DNA of 64,000 nucleotides, from positions 10,228,501 to 10,292,500 of the forward strand of contig JAYKKT010000074.1 of assembly GCA_036023115.1 (NCBI GenBank). Direction: 5' to 3'. A program made the position numbers and the translations under genes. Every line of letters starts with the position of its first letter. Positions within the stretch are counted from its first letter, which is position 1. This DNA comes from Brasenia schreberi (lineage: Eukaryota > Streptophyta > Magnoliopsida > Nymphaeales > Cabombaceae). A model generated the notes under the pieces. The model searched no databases. It worked only from the letters and a program-made list of their open reading frames with translations, and had not been told where the DNA came from. Positions 1-11,020 of the stretch are shown piece after piece.

Positions 1-31
1 TTCATTTTTAGAGTTATCTTAATATAATATA

Positions 32-694
32 TATTACCTCAGAGAACATAGAAATTAAAATTGGCACACATTGCATCCCCCAAAAGAAAAGTTTTAAATA
101 CCTAGGGTCAATTTTTCAAAGTGATGGAAGAATTAATGGAGATGTTACGCATAGAATTAATGATGGTTGGTTAAAATGGAGAGGAGCATCAGGTATTCTT
201 TGTGATAAGATGATTCTATTAAAGTTAAAAAGTAAATATTATAGAATAGCAAATAGGCCTGCCATGTTTTATGGTTTTGAGTGTTGGGCAGTTAATCATC
301 AACATGTACAAAAGATGTCTGTGACAGAAATGAAGATGTTGAGATGGATGAGTGGTCGTACAAGAAAAGACCTCATACATAATGAGGTTATTAGAAACAA
401 ATTAGGAGTGACACCAATAGAGGATAAAATGTGAGAATATCGTTTAAGATGGTTTGGAAATATAGAAAGAAGATCAAAAGAAGAACCTGTAAGAAGGTTA
501 GAAAAACTAAATTTGGAAAGTATTAAGAGAGGTAGAGGACGACCACAAAAGTGTTGGAAAGAAACAATAAAGAATGATCTAGCTTATTGTGAGTTAACTG
601 CTAACATGACACACGATAGGGATCTGTGGAAACAAAGAATCCATGTAGCTTACCCCGTCTAGTATGGGAAAAGGCTTAGTTGTTGTTGTTGTTG
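32..694 (+). mobile_element. RTE-clade LINE, 5'-truncated copy
   Basis: This is the 3' end of a non-LTR retrotransposon. It encodes the end of the reverse-transcriptase ORF (residues such as KMLRWMSGRTRKD and NKLGVTPIEDKM), then a TAG stop and a short tail ending in GGCTTAG(TTG)n, as is usual for plant RTE elements. The 17-bp direct repeat TATCTTAATATAATATA flanks it at 15-31 and 695-711, which is a target-site duplication, so both ends are real and the copy was truncated at insertion. An in-frame TGA after IEDKM breaks the reading frame. It is the reference for the other RTE pieces in this window. Confidence 0.93.
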
Positions 695-711
695 TATCTT
701 AATATAATATA

Positions 712-1589
712 CAACCTAACTGATACAGTAAATATAATAAAGTATTAATTTTGTTACTAACTTTTTTTCTTGAAAATTTAGTTCGGATCACCTAAAATTG
801 ATAGCTCTAGATTTATTCTCTAGCACTATTTTATCGATGCTCATTGCCATCATATCACTCAAAATACCTTTATTATATGTAGTCATCATCTGGCAATAAG
901 TTATTCCTCAATTAGAAGATCAAGTATCTGGTGGATATCATGAAATATGATAGTCATCTCACCTAATGACTTGTGAAAGTTGGTTGCCAATGTTTGATAA
1001 AAGGAATCAACAACACATGACCTATCACCTCGTATAGCAAATCCACCTGCCTAATAACTCACTCTTATCCGCAATCTCAACTCAATTTACGGGCATCGTG
1101 TCTGTTCTCTTTACTAGCCAGTCTCTATCAACCGTATAACATATATGAGTTGTTATATATTTACATAGTAAATTAAAGTAGAAAGTATTGAAATTGAATA
1201 TATATATTTTTAGTAAAGTTAGAAATTACATTTTATTATCAAATCTTATAAGCCTTCAAAGTGACCCAGTAACTGCTACATATCAGTTCTCTTTATTGTC
1301 TTTAATATCAATATCAGTATCTGAGGTTGATGTAACCTCCTAATAAAATAAATGATCAACTTATTTTTCTCCTTGTTGTCGTTTAAGGAGACGTCCTTTG
1401 TAGGACCCGTTCCTAAGAGGGGCGCCCGTACAAGAGAGATAGAAGCGCCCGAAGTACGTTTCTTAATGGAAAATAGGTTTTGGAGCTGTTGATTTTAGGA
1501 CGATTTTGGTTTGAATTCTAAACTTTTCAGAATTGGCAAGAAACATTTAAAATCAAAATTTAAAAGAAAAACTAGAAAAATTATAAAAC
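712..1589. other. Intergenic, AT-rich, no gene seen
   Basis: No open frame with recognisable coding character was found on either strand, and no terminal repeats were identified. The part near 1400-1480 is slightly more GC-rich but matches nothing I know. Confidence 0.5.
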
Positions 1590-1758
1590 AAACAGGTTGG
1601 AACTGTTGAATCGGGTATTAGATCAGTTTATGGAACCAAAACCAAATCGAATGATATCCAGTTTCAGGTTTGGTTTTACCAGTTTCGGTTTTAATTGGTT
1701 CTTAGCCCGGTTTGGTTTTGGTTGGAATCACTGGCCATTTCCAAGCTGGTCATGTCTA
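1590..1758 (-). mobile_element. hAT-like MITE fragment (TAGACATGACC family)
   Basis: The right edge, read on the minus strand, is TAGACATGACCAGC. This is the same terminus as the element at 17867-18474. Inside are alternating GGTTTGG/CCAAAACC and CCGGTT-like motifs typical of the family. The left edge is not defined and I found no target-site duplication, so the copy may be truncated. Confidence 0.5.
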
Positions 1759-1897
1759 TCCTGTAACTGAATTAGGAGTTTGTATCTTTTTCCATATCAA
1801 CCCGAGTCTGATTATGAATTCAAAACCCAACTAAATCCAAAACCCATTACACCATGCCATCGAAACTTGCAAAATGGATTTCCATGTTACATTCCTT

Positions 1898-1998
1898 CAT
1901 TTTCAGAAGAGGCCGAAGCCAGATGCATGCCCTGACTGTCGAACTTGGGATCTTCAACTTGTGAGTCAACCCCCTAGCCACGTGAGCTGTTGCTCTTT
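1898..1998 (-). mobile_element. tRNA-derived SINE fragment
   Basis: On the minus strand this reads AGCTCACGTGGCTAGG, an A-box-like promoter, then CCCAAGTTCGACAG, a B-box-like motif, and ends in GGCTTCGGCCTCTTC. The same 3' motif closes the better-bounded SINE copies at 34235 and 41932. No clear target-site duplication was seen. Confidence 0.6.
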
Positions 1999-2289
1999 GT
2001 GTCTGTTCAAGTTTTTTTAGCCGAAAACATGAACGTGAGGATGGCCGGTTCTGAGTTGGATATTGGATTAAATCGAAGCTTATGCCTTGAAACATACTTG
2101 AAGTTAATCAGATTCTAGATTCAAAACCCGAGTCTGATCCAATCATGTAGTTGGATCCTATCCTTCTTTGTCAAACCTGATCAGCCAGGTTTAGAGTCGG
2201 TCTGGATATGAAATTAGCGGCGTCCCGTCTTTATCCACTCACTCTCTAACACACACGCACGCGCACACACACACAGGTATGCCTTTTCG

Positions 2290-2789
2290 GTCTTTCTTGT
2301 GTATCTTCTCTTAAACCTTAAATTCAAAAGGCAACCCCACATTCGATCGTGTTCTCTTGATAAGAACTGGTTATGTGTTGGCAATGAAGAATACCTTGCA
2401 AGTATGAAGGATGGTGATGCTCGCCTGATCTATGTACCTCTTAGTTTCTATAGAGATGTGAATCACGCAGGAGTGAAGGGGATGGACACGAGGTTTCCTC
2501 ACAGGGGCTTGCTCAGACAAAGTCTATCTCTGTATTTTTTTCGGTATTTTCTCTTTTGTATATATCTCCATCGTCTCTGTATGTGCCTGCCTTTTTATAG
2601 GCAGGTGCTCTCCCATTGTTTGAGCTTATCTACCTGTGGCTTCCCTCGTCTGGGAGCTTTAACGGGCTACCGTTACTGGAAAATCCGGTAACGGTTGTCC
2701 GTTACATGATTTTGGCATGATCGTCAAGTAACGGCTGGATGGCAAGTCCAACCGTTACTCGAGCCGAGAATGACCACCATTTTGTAACA
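2290..2789 (-). repeat. Putative copia 3' LTR
   Basis: On the minus strand a polypurine-like run, TAAGTGGGAGA (about 2790-2801), is followed immediately by TGTTACAAAATGG, the expected order of polypurine tract and 3' LTR in a copia element lying on this strand. The right edge at 2789 is well supported. The left edge is only estimated because no second LTR is present for comparison. Confidence 0.55.
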
Positions 2790-2901
2790 TCTCCCACTTA
2801 GCCATTCAAGCCAAGTATATTGAGATACTGGTTTTCCTCTCACTTTTTAGGGGTTTTCCCTAGTTATGTAGATTCCTGATTACTATTGTAATCATAATCT
2901 T

Positions 2902-3001
2902 TTGTGTGGTTATTTCCCTACACAACAAATTATCCGTTGTATGGTTATTTACCTATACAACAATTGTATATCTGTATAGTTGTTTGCCTATACAACAAAT
3001 C
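2902..3001. repeat. Three imperfect ~33-bp tandem repeats
   Basis: Three successive units share the pattern TGTGTGGTTATTT-CCTACACAACAAAT. The second and third units change this to TATGGTTATTTACCTATACAACAA and TATAGTTGTTTGCCTATACAACAA. Each unit is itself weakly palindromic (TTGTATAGG and CCTATACAA). They lie between the copia RNase H coding end and the polypurine tract. Confidence 0.7.
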
Positions 3002-3770
3002 AAACATATCTCAAACCCATGTTTCCAATATGTTTTGAGAAGAGTTCTTTCGTTATGCCTTTTGTTAAGGGGTCTGCCAACATGTCTACCGTTGGCATGC
3101 ATATCATGAACATAGTGGTATTTTATCATTATATGCTTGCTTTTCGAGCAATCCACTCCACTCTTAATAAGAGTAATTGCTGCATTGTTATCGCAATAGA
3201 TAACCACAGGCTCGTCTGTTATCTCCAACTTCAAATCTCGTATGAAGCGGCTTATCTAGACAACACTTATTGCAGCCATACAACAAGCAACATACTCAGC
3301 TTCCTTTGTATGCAACGCTACACAACCCTGTTTCTTGCATGCCCAAGAAACTGCACCACCTCTAAATAAAAATATTTGTCCTGAGGTAGATTTGCTGTCA
3401 TCTTTGCTCCCAGCTCCCAGCAAAGTCAATATCCTACCACTTTCAGTTCATTTGCTTGAAAACATAGTTTCAAGTCCCTTGTTCCTTTCAAATATCTTAA
3501 AATTCTTTTCACAGCTATCCAATGTTGCCAACCAGGATTACTTTGATATCTACTGACAAGACCAACAGCAAAGTTGATATCAGTCCTTACACAACATAAC
3601 ATATATCAAGTTGCCAACAACTTGTGCATAAGGAATATTAGGCTTATCGTCTCCTTCATCGGGACAATCAGCCTTATCTAGAGACTTGCATTCACCCATT
3701 TTGAACTTCTTGAGGATATAGTCTATACCTAAAGGTGCATTTGTTTTCTTATATACTTCATACAATTAAC
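3002..3770 (-). pseudogene. Copia reverse-transcriptase end and RNase H remnant
   Basis: Minus-strand translation gives the end of a Ty1/copia polyprotein. The RT tail includes NIPYAQVVGNLIYVMLCKD, the connection includes WIAVKRILRYLKGTRDLKL, and the RNase H domain includes EITDEPVVIYCDNNAAI with a following SKHIMIKYHYVHD. It is split over several frames with internal stops, so it is not functional. With the LTR to its left it forms a 3'-end copia fragment; the 5' part is missing at about 3770, where Harbinger-related sequence begins. Confidence 0.85.
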
Positions 3771-3783
3771 ACAGTAAATGAAT

Positions 3784-4250
3784 GTCGTGCAGGTAATTGT
3801 TATCTTGCAGATGGAGGTTATGCAAACATGGTTGGGTTGCTAACTGCATATCGTGGAAATCATTATCACGTGTCAGAATTCAACATTTTGGGCACAAAAC
3901 ATTTTCAGAACAACGGGCAGTTACACAATCATGGCCATTTCTCTTTAGAGTTAACTGTAGAACGTGTGTTGTTTGTTAAATGGCTGGTTTCCTTAGTTGA
4001 AAGTTCCATAGACAATATCCATTTCCTGTATGAGTGCAAATCGTGTTGGTTTCACGCGCACTTCATAATTTTATCCTAGAACACAGTATGAATCCAACAT
4101 ACTATCAAGATTCCAATGGTAATGGTAATGATACTGATACTTCTAGTGTTGAACTGTCTTCTACTCGGAATGAAAATGTTAGTTTGACATGGTACTAATG
4201 TCACACTAAGGAATAAGGATCACATGGAATTATTTGCATAATGGTAAGAG
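3784..4250 (+). pseudogene. Harbinger (HARBI1/DDE_Tnp_4) transposase remnant
   Basis: The plus-strand frame reads YLADGGYANMVGLLTAYRGN, followed by HYHVSEF and then FSLELTVERVL. This resembles the YLxDxGY...YRG...YHL...VER block of the PIF/Harbinger DDE nuclease. A following segment (LRNKDHMELFA) resembles the family's C-terminal end. Only the C-terminal third is seen and it is interrupted by stops. The same domain also occurs in domesticated host genes, but the breaks and repeat setting argue for a dead transposon. Confidence 0.6.
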
Positions 4251-4381
4251 TACCTTCTTATATCTCTCATTTTGGTCGTTGTGTCACAAATTTTAATGTT
4301 GCACTTATTTCACTCGACGAAATTGCACAATAAATTTGTTTTCTATCATAAAAACGTGTCCAGGTAATCTGCTTAATGTAA

Positions 4382-5434
4382 GTGAACACATATAGGTTGC
4401 TGTTACAAGGGCCACAAAGATGCCTCATTGCAAAGACTGTTTTATGTATGAAAACAAGACTACATGCATTTCTAACTTGTGGAAGACTAACTTTAAATCT
4501 TACAGGGGACACACTTTATGACTTGCCCAACAATCTCGAGGAAGCAAATGTGCAGTTAAAGGTTATGCCACCCTGAGGCAAGAAGTTTGCAGGCGAAGCA
4601 CTAGGGATACTCCATTACTGCTCATCCTCCTTTTCATAGTTGAAATCTTTTGATTTGTGAATATGGCAGTAGTTTTTTTTATTTAAATCATTTAGACATT
4701 TATCAATTCCTTTACTAGTATGCTGTTGTGTAGACTATGGCTTAATTGAGGGTACACATTTGGATTTAACAGATATGGTGGTGGGTGCATCTGCAATTAC
4801 TAGATCTCTACATGATTTTGTTCATCTAAAATGGGCAGATTTCATTTTTGGTCGCGTAAAAAGACTAGATGGCTACATGGGTGCGTGTGTTTGAACTTCA
4901 TTTTATGCATGTGTGTGTGTTTGTGTTGTGTTTGTGTTGTGGAATCATAATACTACTTTATCAGATTGTGCGGATCATAATAGACGCATTGTTGCAAGGG
5001 AATCTATGCACTGTGACTACTTTATCAGATTCTACTTGACTTTGGTGCGCAAAATGAATAAAGCTTTATGCTTCACTATTTGTGATGCTTGGGACAACCA
5101 AATTTAGATTTAGATGTGAAATTGCTGGTATATTGGAGGACATAATCTGTATGTTGAATGTGCGTTTTCCAGTCTTGATTTGCAAAAAGTCACTCTTAAG
5201 TCCATTCTGTGCCACATTTAAATTGGTAGAAGGAAACTTGTCATCAGGAGTTTGCTGCAGGTACTTACCGGTCTGCCGAAGAGCCATCAAGTAACTATCT
5301 ATCAAGCTGGGAATATTTTAGAGAATTTGGGTCGCGCTGAATTGAGCAAGAACATAATCGCTGAAAGTATCATCTTCTGCAGTAAATGCAATGCAGCCAT
5401 AATGCCAGATGATCCAAGGCCAATCCTAGCCTAA
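4382..5434 (+). pseudogene. Unrecognised coding-like fragments
   Basis: Three plus-strand pieces have protein-like composition. One contains DTLYDLPNNLEEANVQLKV (4508-4565), one contains KFRFRCEIAGILEDIICML (about 5100-5155), and one contains AGNILENLGRAELSKNIIAE (about 5310-5370), followed by CNAAIMPDDPRPILA. They are in different frames and separated by about 500 bp of non-coding-looking sequence, so they could be exons or scraps of a broken gene. I do not recognise the family. Confidence 0.3.
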
Positions 5435-5465
5435 ACAGGTCATGGTAGGATCTGTCCCATTTCAT

Positions 5466-5921
5466 GTAGGGCTGATAAACGAACTGACTTGGTCTTGGTT
5501 CGACTAGGTTCAACCGGCAATGAGCTTGTTCATGACCTAAACGAATCAAACAAGAGCTGGAGCCTGGTTCTTTAAGCTATACAAACTGAACATGAACAAG
5601 GCATGTTTCGTTTGGGCTCAGCTTTATGCGCATTCCAGCTAGAAGACTATGCTACCTCAACGGATTGGATGATATAAATGTAATTAAAAGATAAAAGCTT
5701 TCCACTTTACAATAAGTATGAAAAAAATCCCTATATTTCATTCAAGAAAATTTTTGGACTCAAAATTATATATGAAGAGTTGCTTTTCCTAACGACCAAT
5801 TCCTGTTCATCTCATCTAACTCAACTTGTGTTTGGGTCATGTTAGGTTGAGCTCAAATGAGTTAAAAGCCGAAGACGAACAGGACCTTGAATTGATGAAC
5901 AAGTCGTGACCAACCCTGTTT
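5466..5921. mobile_element. hAT-like MITE
   Basis: The left end TAGGGCTGATAAACGAAC and the right end (read inward on the minus strand) CAGGGTTGGTCACGAC form imperfect terminal inverted repeats of the TAGGG/CAGGG type seen in hAT-related MITEs. The ends contain GTTCATG/CATGAAC-like motifs in both orientations. The flanking 8 bp do not match cleanly, so this is an old or imperfect copy. It has no coding capacity. Confidence 0.5.
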
Positions 5922-6607
5922 TGTTGTTTTGGCTGTTTGCCAACTCTAATTTCATGGATAATTTAGGTAATCAAAACAATTCCCTAGTTAAGGTTGCCAG
6001 AGATGACAAGTACTACCAAAATCAGTCATCAGGCAGAATACTCCCCATTATATGATTCAGGCTAACATGGACGACACAGGAAAGACATTCTTGAGTTATC
6101 ATGTTGATCTTGCTGCAAGCATTTTCCTTCAGAACTTACTAGTAGACCACAGTTGCACCATATTACCTTTGTATGCCATTAAGCCAGTAAAACAAATATT
6201 TGACTGTAAAGCATACTTTGTCAGTTCATACAACACAAATCACAAGTGTAATATGCGGTCACTTCTGTACTGTAGTTCCGTTTATACTTGATTAGAGAAG
6301 GTTCTGCTTCGATGAGTCTCAGTTGGATATATGAAGCCCAAATTTATTCTACCAATTCTATACTATAATTCCATTTACATATTCGCGCACACACACAATT
6401 AGAACTGCAACAGGAAGCTTGTGTTTTGATGAATTTCAGTTGCAAATGAGTCCAAATTTGTGGTACCCCTTCTATACTGTAGTCTCCCCCCCCCCCCCAC
6501 CCACCCACACAAACAAACACATGCAGATGTTTGGAATTCGTATTGTGTGTGTTACATATCATGAATCCCTCACATTTTGTGGAGCATAAAAAGTTTTAAC
6601 TGTTAGA
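5922..6607. other. Intergenic, no gene seen
   Basis: No coding signal was recognised. Two stretches (about 6300-6400 and 6420-6490) look like diverged copies of each other, both containing GATGA-TCAGTTG followed by TTCTATACTATA-like sequence. A poly-C run and ACCC repeats lie at 6486-6510. Confidence 0.4.
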
Positions 6608-6612
6608 CACAT

Positions 6613-6910
6613 TGTTGAATAATCAACAACACAATTAAGCTACACAATTTTAATCAAAAGTAATTGAGTGGAGAAGAGATTTTGGAGTGAATAGGGCATC
6701 GGACAGTCCCAATTATGTTGTCCGCCTCTTTCCTCTTTATTTCTCCTATCCCCTAATGATTGACATATCACTAGGGTTATTTAACAAAGGTGTCTAATTA
6801 CATAAAAGACCTAATTATCCCTGATAAGTGGTAGTTATTTAATAATACTTTTAAAAACATAATTAAAATAAAGCTAGGTGAACTAAATACATGGCCCATA
6901 CATTCTAACA
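6613..6910 (-). repeat. Copia 3' LTR
   Basis: 298 bp, TGTTG...TAACA termini. It aligns along its whole length with the right-hand LTR but with scattered substitutions and several small indels. The largest difference is extra sequence around 6785-6795, so it is 14 bp longer than its partner. Confidence 0.93.
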
Positions 6911-6989
6911 CTCCCCCTCAAGTTGGACGAAGATATTTTGAGTCCCTAATTTGCTAAGGAGTTTTTCAAGCCTTCCTTTCCCTAAAGCT

Positions 6990-9600
6990 TTTGTTAAGAA
7001 ATCAACAGATTGTTTTTCTCATAGTATATAGAGATTTTAACCACATTGCCTCATGTACTCCAAGAGACGTTGCTCTATACTTTGCTTCTACAGATGACAT
7101 AACCATCACATCATCACATTCTATTTTTTACTTTTCCATGAGACAATCTATCATTGTTAGATATCCTGAGGTGGACCATCTATCATCAATAAAGCCTATC
7201 CAATTTGCATTTGTAAACACCTCCACGTTGAGGTGATCATGAGCTATATATATAATAATCCATTTTCAGGAGTGTGTTTCAAAAGATCTTTCATATCAAA
7301 ATTCTCGACTCAATAATTGTTAAAGCTTAGTAATACCATTAGTATCATCACCAATAATAATGATATCATCAATATAGAAAAGTAACATAATGGTATCTCT
7401 ATCAATTTTAGTAAATGATGGAATCATGAGCACTCGGAGGAAAATTAAACTAATTTATAGTGGTGTAAAACTTGGCAAACCATTGCTCTAGTGTACTTGT
7501 TTCTGAAAATATATAAAGCCTTTCAAAGACGACAAACCTTATTTGGTGGATGAGTGGAACTAGAGGTGGACGTATATAAACTTCTTCTTCCAAATCACCA
7601 TTAAGAAATACATTATTTACATCCATTTGATAAAGAGTCCATTTCAAAGTAGTTGTAATATTAAGGAGAGTACGAACTAAAATGATGCAAACAATTGTGT
7701 AAAAGTCTTATTATAATCAATGTCATATTTTTTGAGTGAAAATATTTGGTAACTTAAACGAGCCTTATTATGCTTTTAATGGAGACATCAAAATGAGTCT
7801 CGATCTTGAACACCTATTTACATCCCAAAGACCAAACATCTTAAAGTCATTTAAAGTATCATGATATGATATATACTAGGAGATCTCTTCCATTCTCTTC
7901 CATTTTCTTAAAGCAATGAGAGCATCCATATCCTGTTCTACTGATAAGGTGTTTGACTATTCTGGCATTGAGTCAAATGACTGAGGATCGGAAGATGTAT
8001 ACTCTTCTTAGGGCATGATAGGTTGCACAATTCCTTGTAGAGTCTTTTTATGTCTTCTGTTATACACTAGGTCACGTCTATTTTGATTCTCTGGTTCCAT
8101 CTCTTCTTGCTGCAGTTTGTCCTCATCTATGTCCGTATCTTCCACTCCAAGACTGATAGACATAACACACAAATCTTGATATTCTCTATTTTTCTCTGTA
8201 CTATCACAATAGGTAGTATCCTCAAAGAAGATTACATCACATGACATATCCATTTTCTTTCTACTAGGATCATAATAGACATACCCCTTTTGCGTAGAGT
8301 AATAACCCAAAAAAATACACTTAACTGCTTTTGAGTCCAACTTATCTTTGCGTTTGGAGTTGTTATGAACATAACAGATACATCCAAATATTTTTAGAGA
8401 AATATAAAATAGTTTCTCATTTGGCATCAATATCTTGGGTTGTATTCTTCTTTGTAGTACAAATGAGAGAGTTTTGTTTATAAGATAGATGACCAACAAC
8501 AACAACAACAACAACAACTAAGCCTTTTCCCATACTAGACGGGGTCGGCTACATGGATTCTTTGTTTCCACAGATCTCTATCGTGTGCCATGTTAGCAGT
8601 TAACTCCCAATAAGCTAGATCATTCTTTATTGTTTATAAGATAGATGACCATTAAAACTAATTCACCCCAATGTTTCTTAGGAGCACTAGGGCTGTCTTT
8701 AAAATATGACGGTTTTTCACTCTATCACTCCATTATGCTGCGGTGTATATGTGCATGTAATTTAATGAATTATGTCATGATTTCTGAGATAGTTTTTCAA
8801 AGTTGTACAACTAAACTCTCCACCATTATCTAATCTAATACACTTAATAGAATGATGAAACTGAATTGTAACAAATTTGTGAAACATGAGAAATATAACA
8901 GAAACTTCACTTATTTTTCATAAGTAAACTATCATGAGCCTTGTATAGTCATCCACAAAAGTAACAAAATATCTGTAGCAAGACATAACCACTACTGGAC
9001 TCAGAACCCACACATTTGAGTGAACTAACTAAAATGGGTTTATTCTTCTAAGCTCATTATTGAGAAAGCTAGCTCTATGATGCTTGGGTTTTTGATAGGT
9101 GTCACACTCCATTAACATACTACCTACATTTAAGTTTAGATTTGAAACCACAACCTTCAGTTTTGAAATAGGAAGATGACCTAATCTTTGGTGTCATAGT
9201 ATGATTTTCTTGATACTTCTATCCACAATCCCTTTATTTACTGTTACTGGTGACTGAATTTCATCTAAAAGATATAGTCCTTTTTCTTTACTATGCCCAA
9301 GGATCCTTTTTGTCCTTCGATCCTAAAATACACAATCGCATGCATCAAATGTAAGTAGACAATCTAACTCCTTAGTGATTGCATGAACAAATAATAGATT
9401 AGTAGGAAAGTTAGGAACACGTAATACTAAAGGAAGATTACCAATTGAAATTCCCACTTTCTCTTTTCCTTCAATATGAATATGAGAATCATCTACAAGT
9501 TTTATGCTGCTACCACTTTTAATACATTCGTAGGAACTAAAAATATTCTTGTTTCTGGTCTTAATCAATAATCCAAGAAGTACTAGAAGACACACCAATA
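6990..9600 (-). pseudogene. Copia pol remnant (protease, integrase, RT, RNase H)
   Basis: Minus-strand frames show a protease-region segment (about 9323-9598, with SGSSIKLVDDSHIHIEGKE), and an integrase C-terminal segment at 8008-8517 with FGCICYVHNNSKRKDKLDSK and CIFLGYYSTQKGYVYYDP. An RT start follows at 7450-7647 (QMDVNNVFLNGDLEEEVY), then the YxDD box as YIDDIIIIG at about 7350-7390. An RNase H piece near 7000-7230 contains DDRWSTSGYL and VMSSVEAKYRA. Frames are interrupted by stops and shifts. The whole internal region is under 3.6 kb, shorter than most intact copia elements, so internal deletions are likely. Confidence 0.88.
8496..8629 (-). mobile_element. Nested 5'-truncated RTE LINE tail
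   Basis: The left end is (CAA)n followed by CTAAGCCTTTTCCCATACTA, the reverse complement of the RTE 3' end; the copy continues only as far as the last ~30 codons of the RTE ORF. It is flanked by a perfect 22-bp direct repeat beginning TTGTTTATAAG (8474-8495 and 8630-8651). Because the repeat consists of copia sequence, the RTE inserted after the copia element. Confidence 0.95.
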
Positions 9601-9699
9601 GAGTTCATGGTATTAAAGCCTAAGGCATGAATCGCGGAAGCTTATAAGTCTGAGGTAGATTCTTATCCCTCTCTGGATCTTTTCAAGTCATCTAGGCAC

Positions 9700-10480
9700 T
9701 TTAATATTTACGAAAGCATATTATTCTCTATGTATGCCATCTCTAATGTACTCGAGATCCCAACATTGTTCCTTAGTGTGTCTTGTCTTCCTATAGTAGG
9801 AGCACTTCAATTTATCTTTCTTATTGGGACATAGAGATCCACGCCTATGTCCATGCTCACCAGCCGAGAGACCTCCTCTTTCATGATTAGATCCTTGTTG
9901 TCCATGACTTACAAAACCTAATTTTTCACCTACCGTTACCTCCTCTTTTTCTAAATTTTTTTGATCTTGTTGGAGAATAAGTAAGGAATATACTACACCC
10001 AAGGATAATATAATCTCACTACTAAGGATATTAGCCTATACATTTTGAAAATCACTTGAGAGGTTCCCCACAGTAAACCAACCACTTTTTCTTTTCTAGT
10101 TCTGCTCTTAACACAATGAGAACAATCTCCTTTACTATAATACTGTAGTTCATCCCATTATCCCATGAGTTTTGTATAGTACTCACTAATGGTCTGATTT
10201 TCTTGTCGATATTTTCAAATTTTTGCATGTATTTCATATTTCTTGGCAATGCTGATTTTTCTAGAATACACGTCTTTAATGGTTGTCCAAAGTTTAGATA
10301 TCGTATTTGGATAAATTGGATTTGATGAGTGGGGTTGGATGAGTGGGGTTTAGAAAAAGGGTATTGGATTTCTGCTCTTTAATGGTTGTCCAAACTATCG
10401 ATTAGTGGTCCTAATATACAAATACCCTTTTTCTTGGACTGCATGCAACTCTCATGACCTACAAACAATGATGAGGCCTT
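9700..10480 (-). pseudogene. Copia gag remnant
   Basis: The minus-strand frame at 9721-10002 contains the zinc-knuckle-like CSYYRKTRHTKEQCWDL. The first Cys-pair position is altered: CxYY instead of CxxC. A UBN2-type gag piece lies at 10052-10249 (MKYMQKFENIDKKIRPLVS). The pieces are separated by stops. This is the expected gag position just inside the 5' LTR. Confidence 0.75.
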
Positions 10481-10487
10481 GATATCA

Positions 10488-10771
10488 TGTTGAATAATCA
10501 ACAACACAATTAAGCTACACAGTCTTAATAAAAAATAACTTAGTGGAGAAGAAATTTTGGAGTGAATAGGGCATCAGTAGTCCCAATTCTGCTGTCCACA
10601 TCTTTCCTCTTTATTTCTCCTATCCCTTAATGATCGATTGGTCACTAGGGTGACTAATTACATAAAAGACCTAATTACCCCTGATAAGGGGCACTTATTT
10701 ATAGTACCTTTAAAAACAGAATTAAAAATAAATGTGAATAAACTAAATACATGACCCATGGACTCTTAACA
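10488..10771 (-). repeat. Copia 5' LTR
   Basis: 284 bp with TGTTG...TAACA termini. It is followed on the right by the target-site duplication CACAT and on the left by the primer-binding site, which fixes the element's orientation as minus. Confidence 0.93.
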
Positions 10772-11020
10772 CACATAAAATGATATTATACAACTAAAGC
10801 TTTGTTTCTCTACTTACAGATACCATGTTCAGGAAAATCAACCGATTGACAATGTCATCAAGTACTGAAACTTCACTTATTGTAGACCCCAAGTTATTCA
10901 TTTGAGAGCTGGTACCCAAACTCGAAAGTCATGACAAGCAATTACAAGATTAGCAGATGGAAGATCATGCATAAGAATGAACTTCCATGATCGAGGTATC
11001 TTTAATTACCAGATATCCTT

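Larger units (their letters stand above)
6613..10771 (-). mobile_element. Ty1/copia retrotransposon, structurally complete, decayed
   Basis: Two LTRs (6613-6910 and 10488-10771) both begin TGTTGAATAATCAACAAC and end in TAACA. They bracket the element, which is flanked by the perfect 5-bp target-site duplication CACAT at 6608-6612 and 10772-10776. On the minus strand the 5' LTR is on the right. A primer-binding site TGATATCAAGGC abuts it, close to the tRNA-iMet type TGGTATCAGAGC. A polypurine tract TTGAGGGGGAG (6911-6921) abuts the 3' LTR. The order gag, protease, integrase, RT, RNase H is that of copia. All frames are broken and the LTRs differ at many positions and by indels, so the insertion is old. 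A short RTE LINE inserted later at 8496-8629. Confidence 0.95.

Noticed and set aside
2299..2691. 130-codon plus-strand ORF
   Set aside because: It lies inside a probable copia LTR, antisense to the element, with no recognised domain.
8496..8629. Reading the short RTE tails as an independent SINE
   Set aside because: The internal sequence matches the last codons of the RTE ORF and there is no pol III promoter, so 5'-truncated LINE copies are the simpler explanation.
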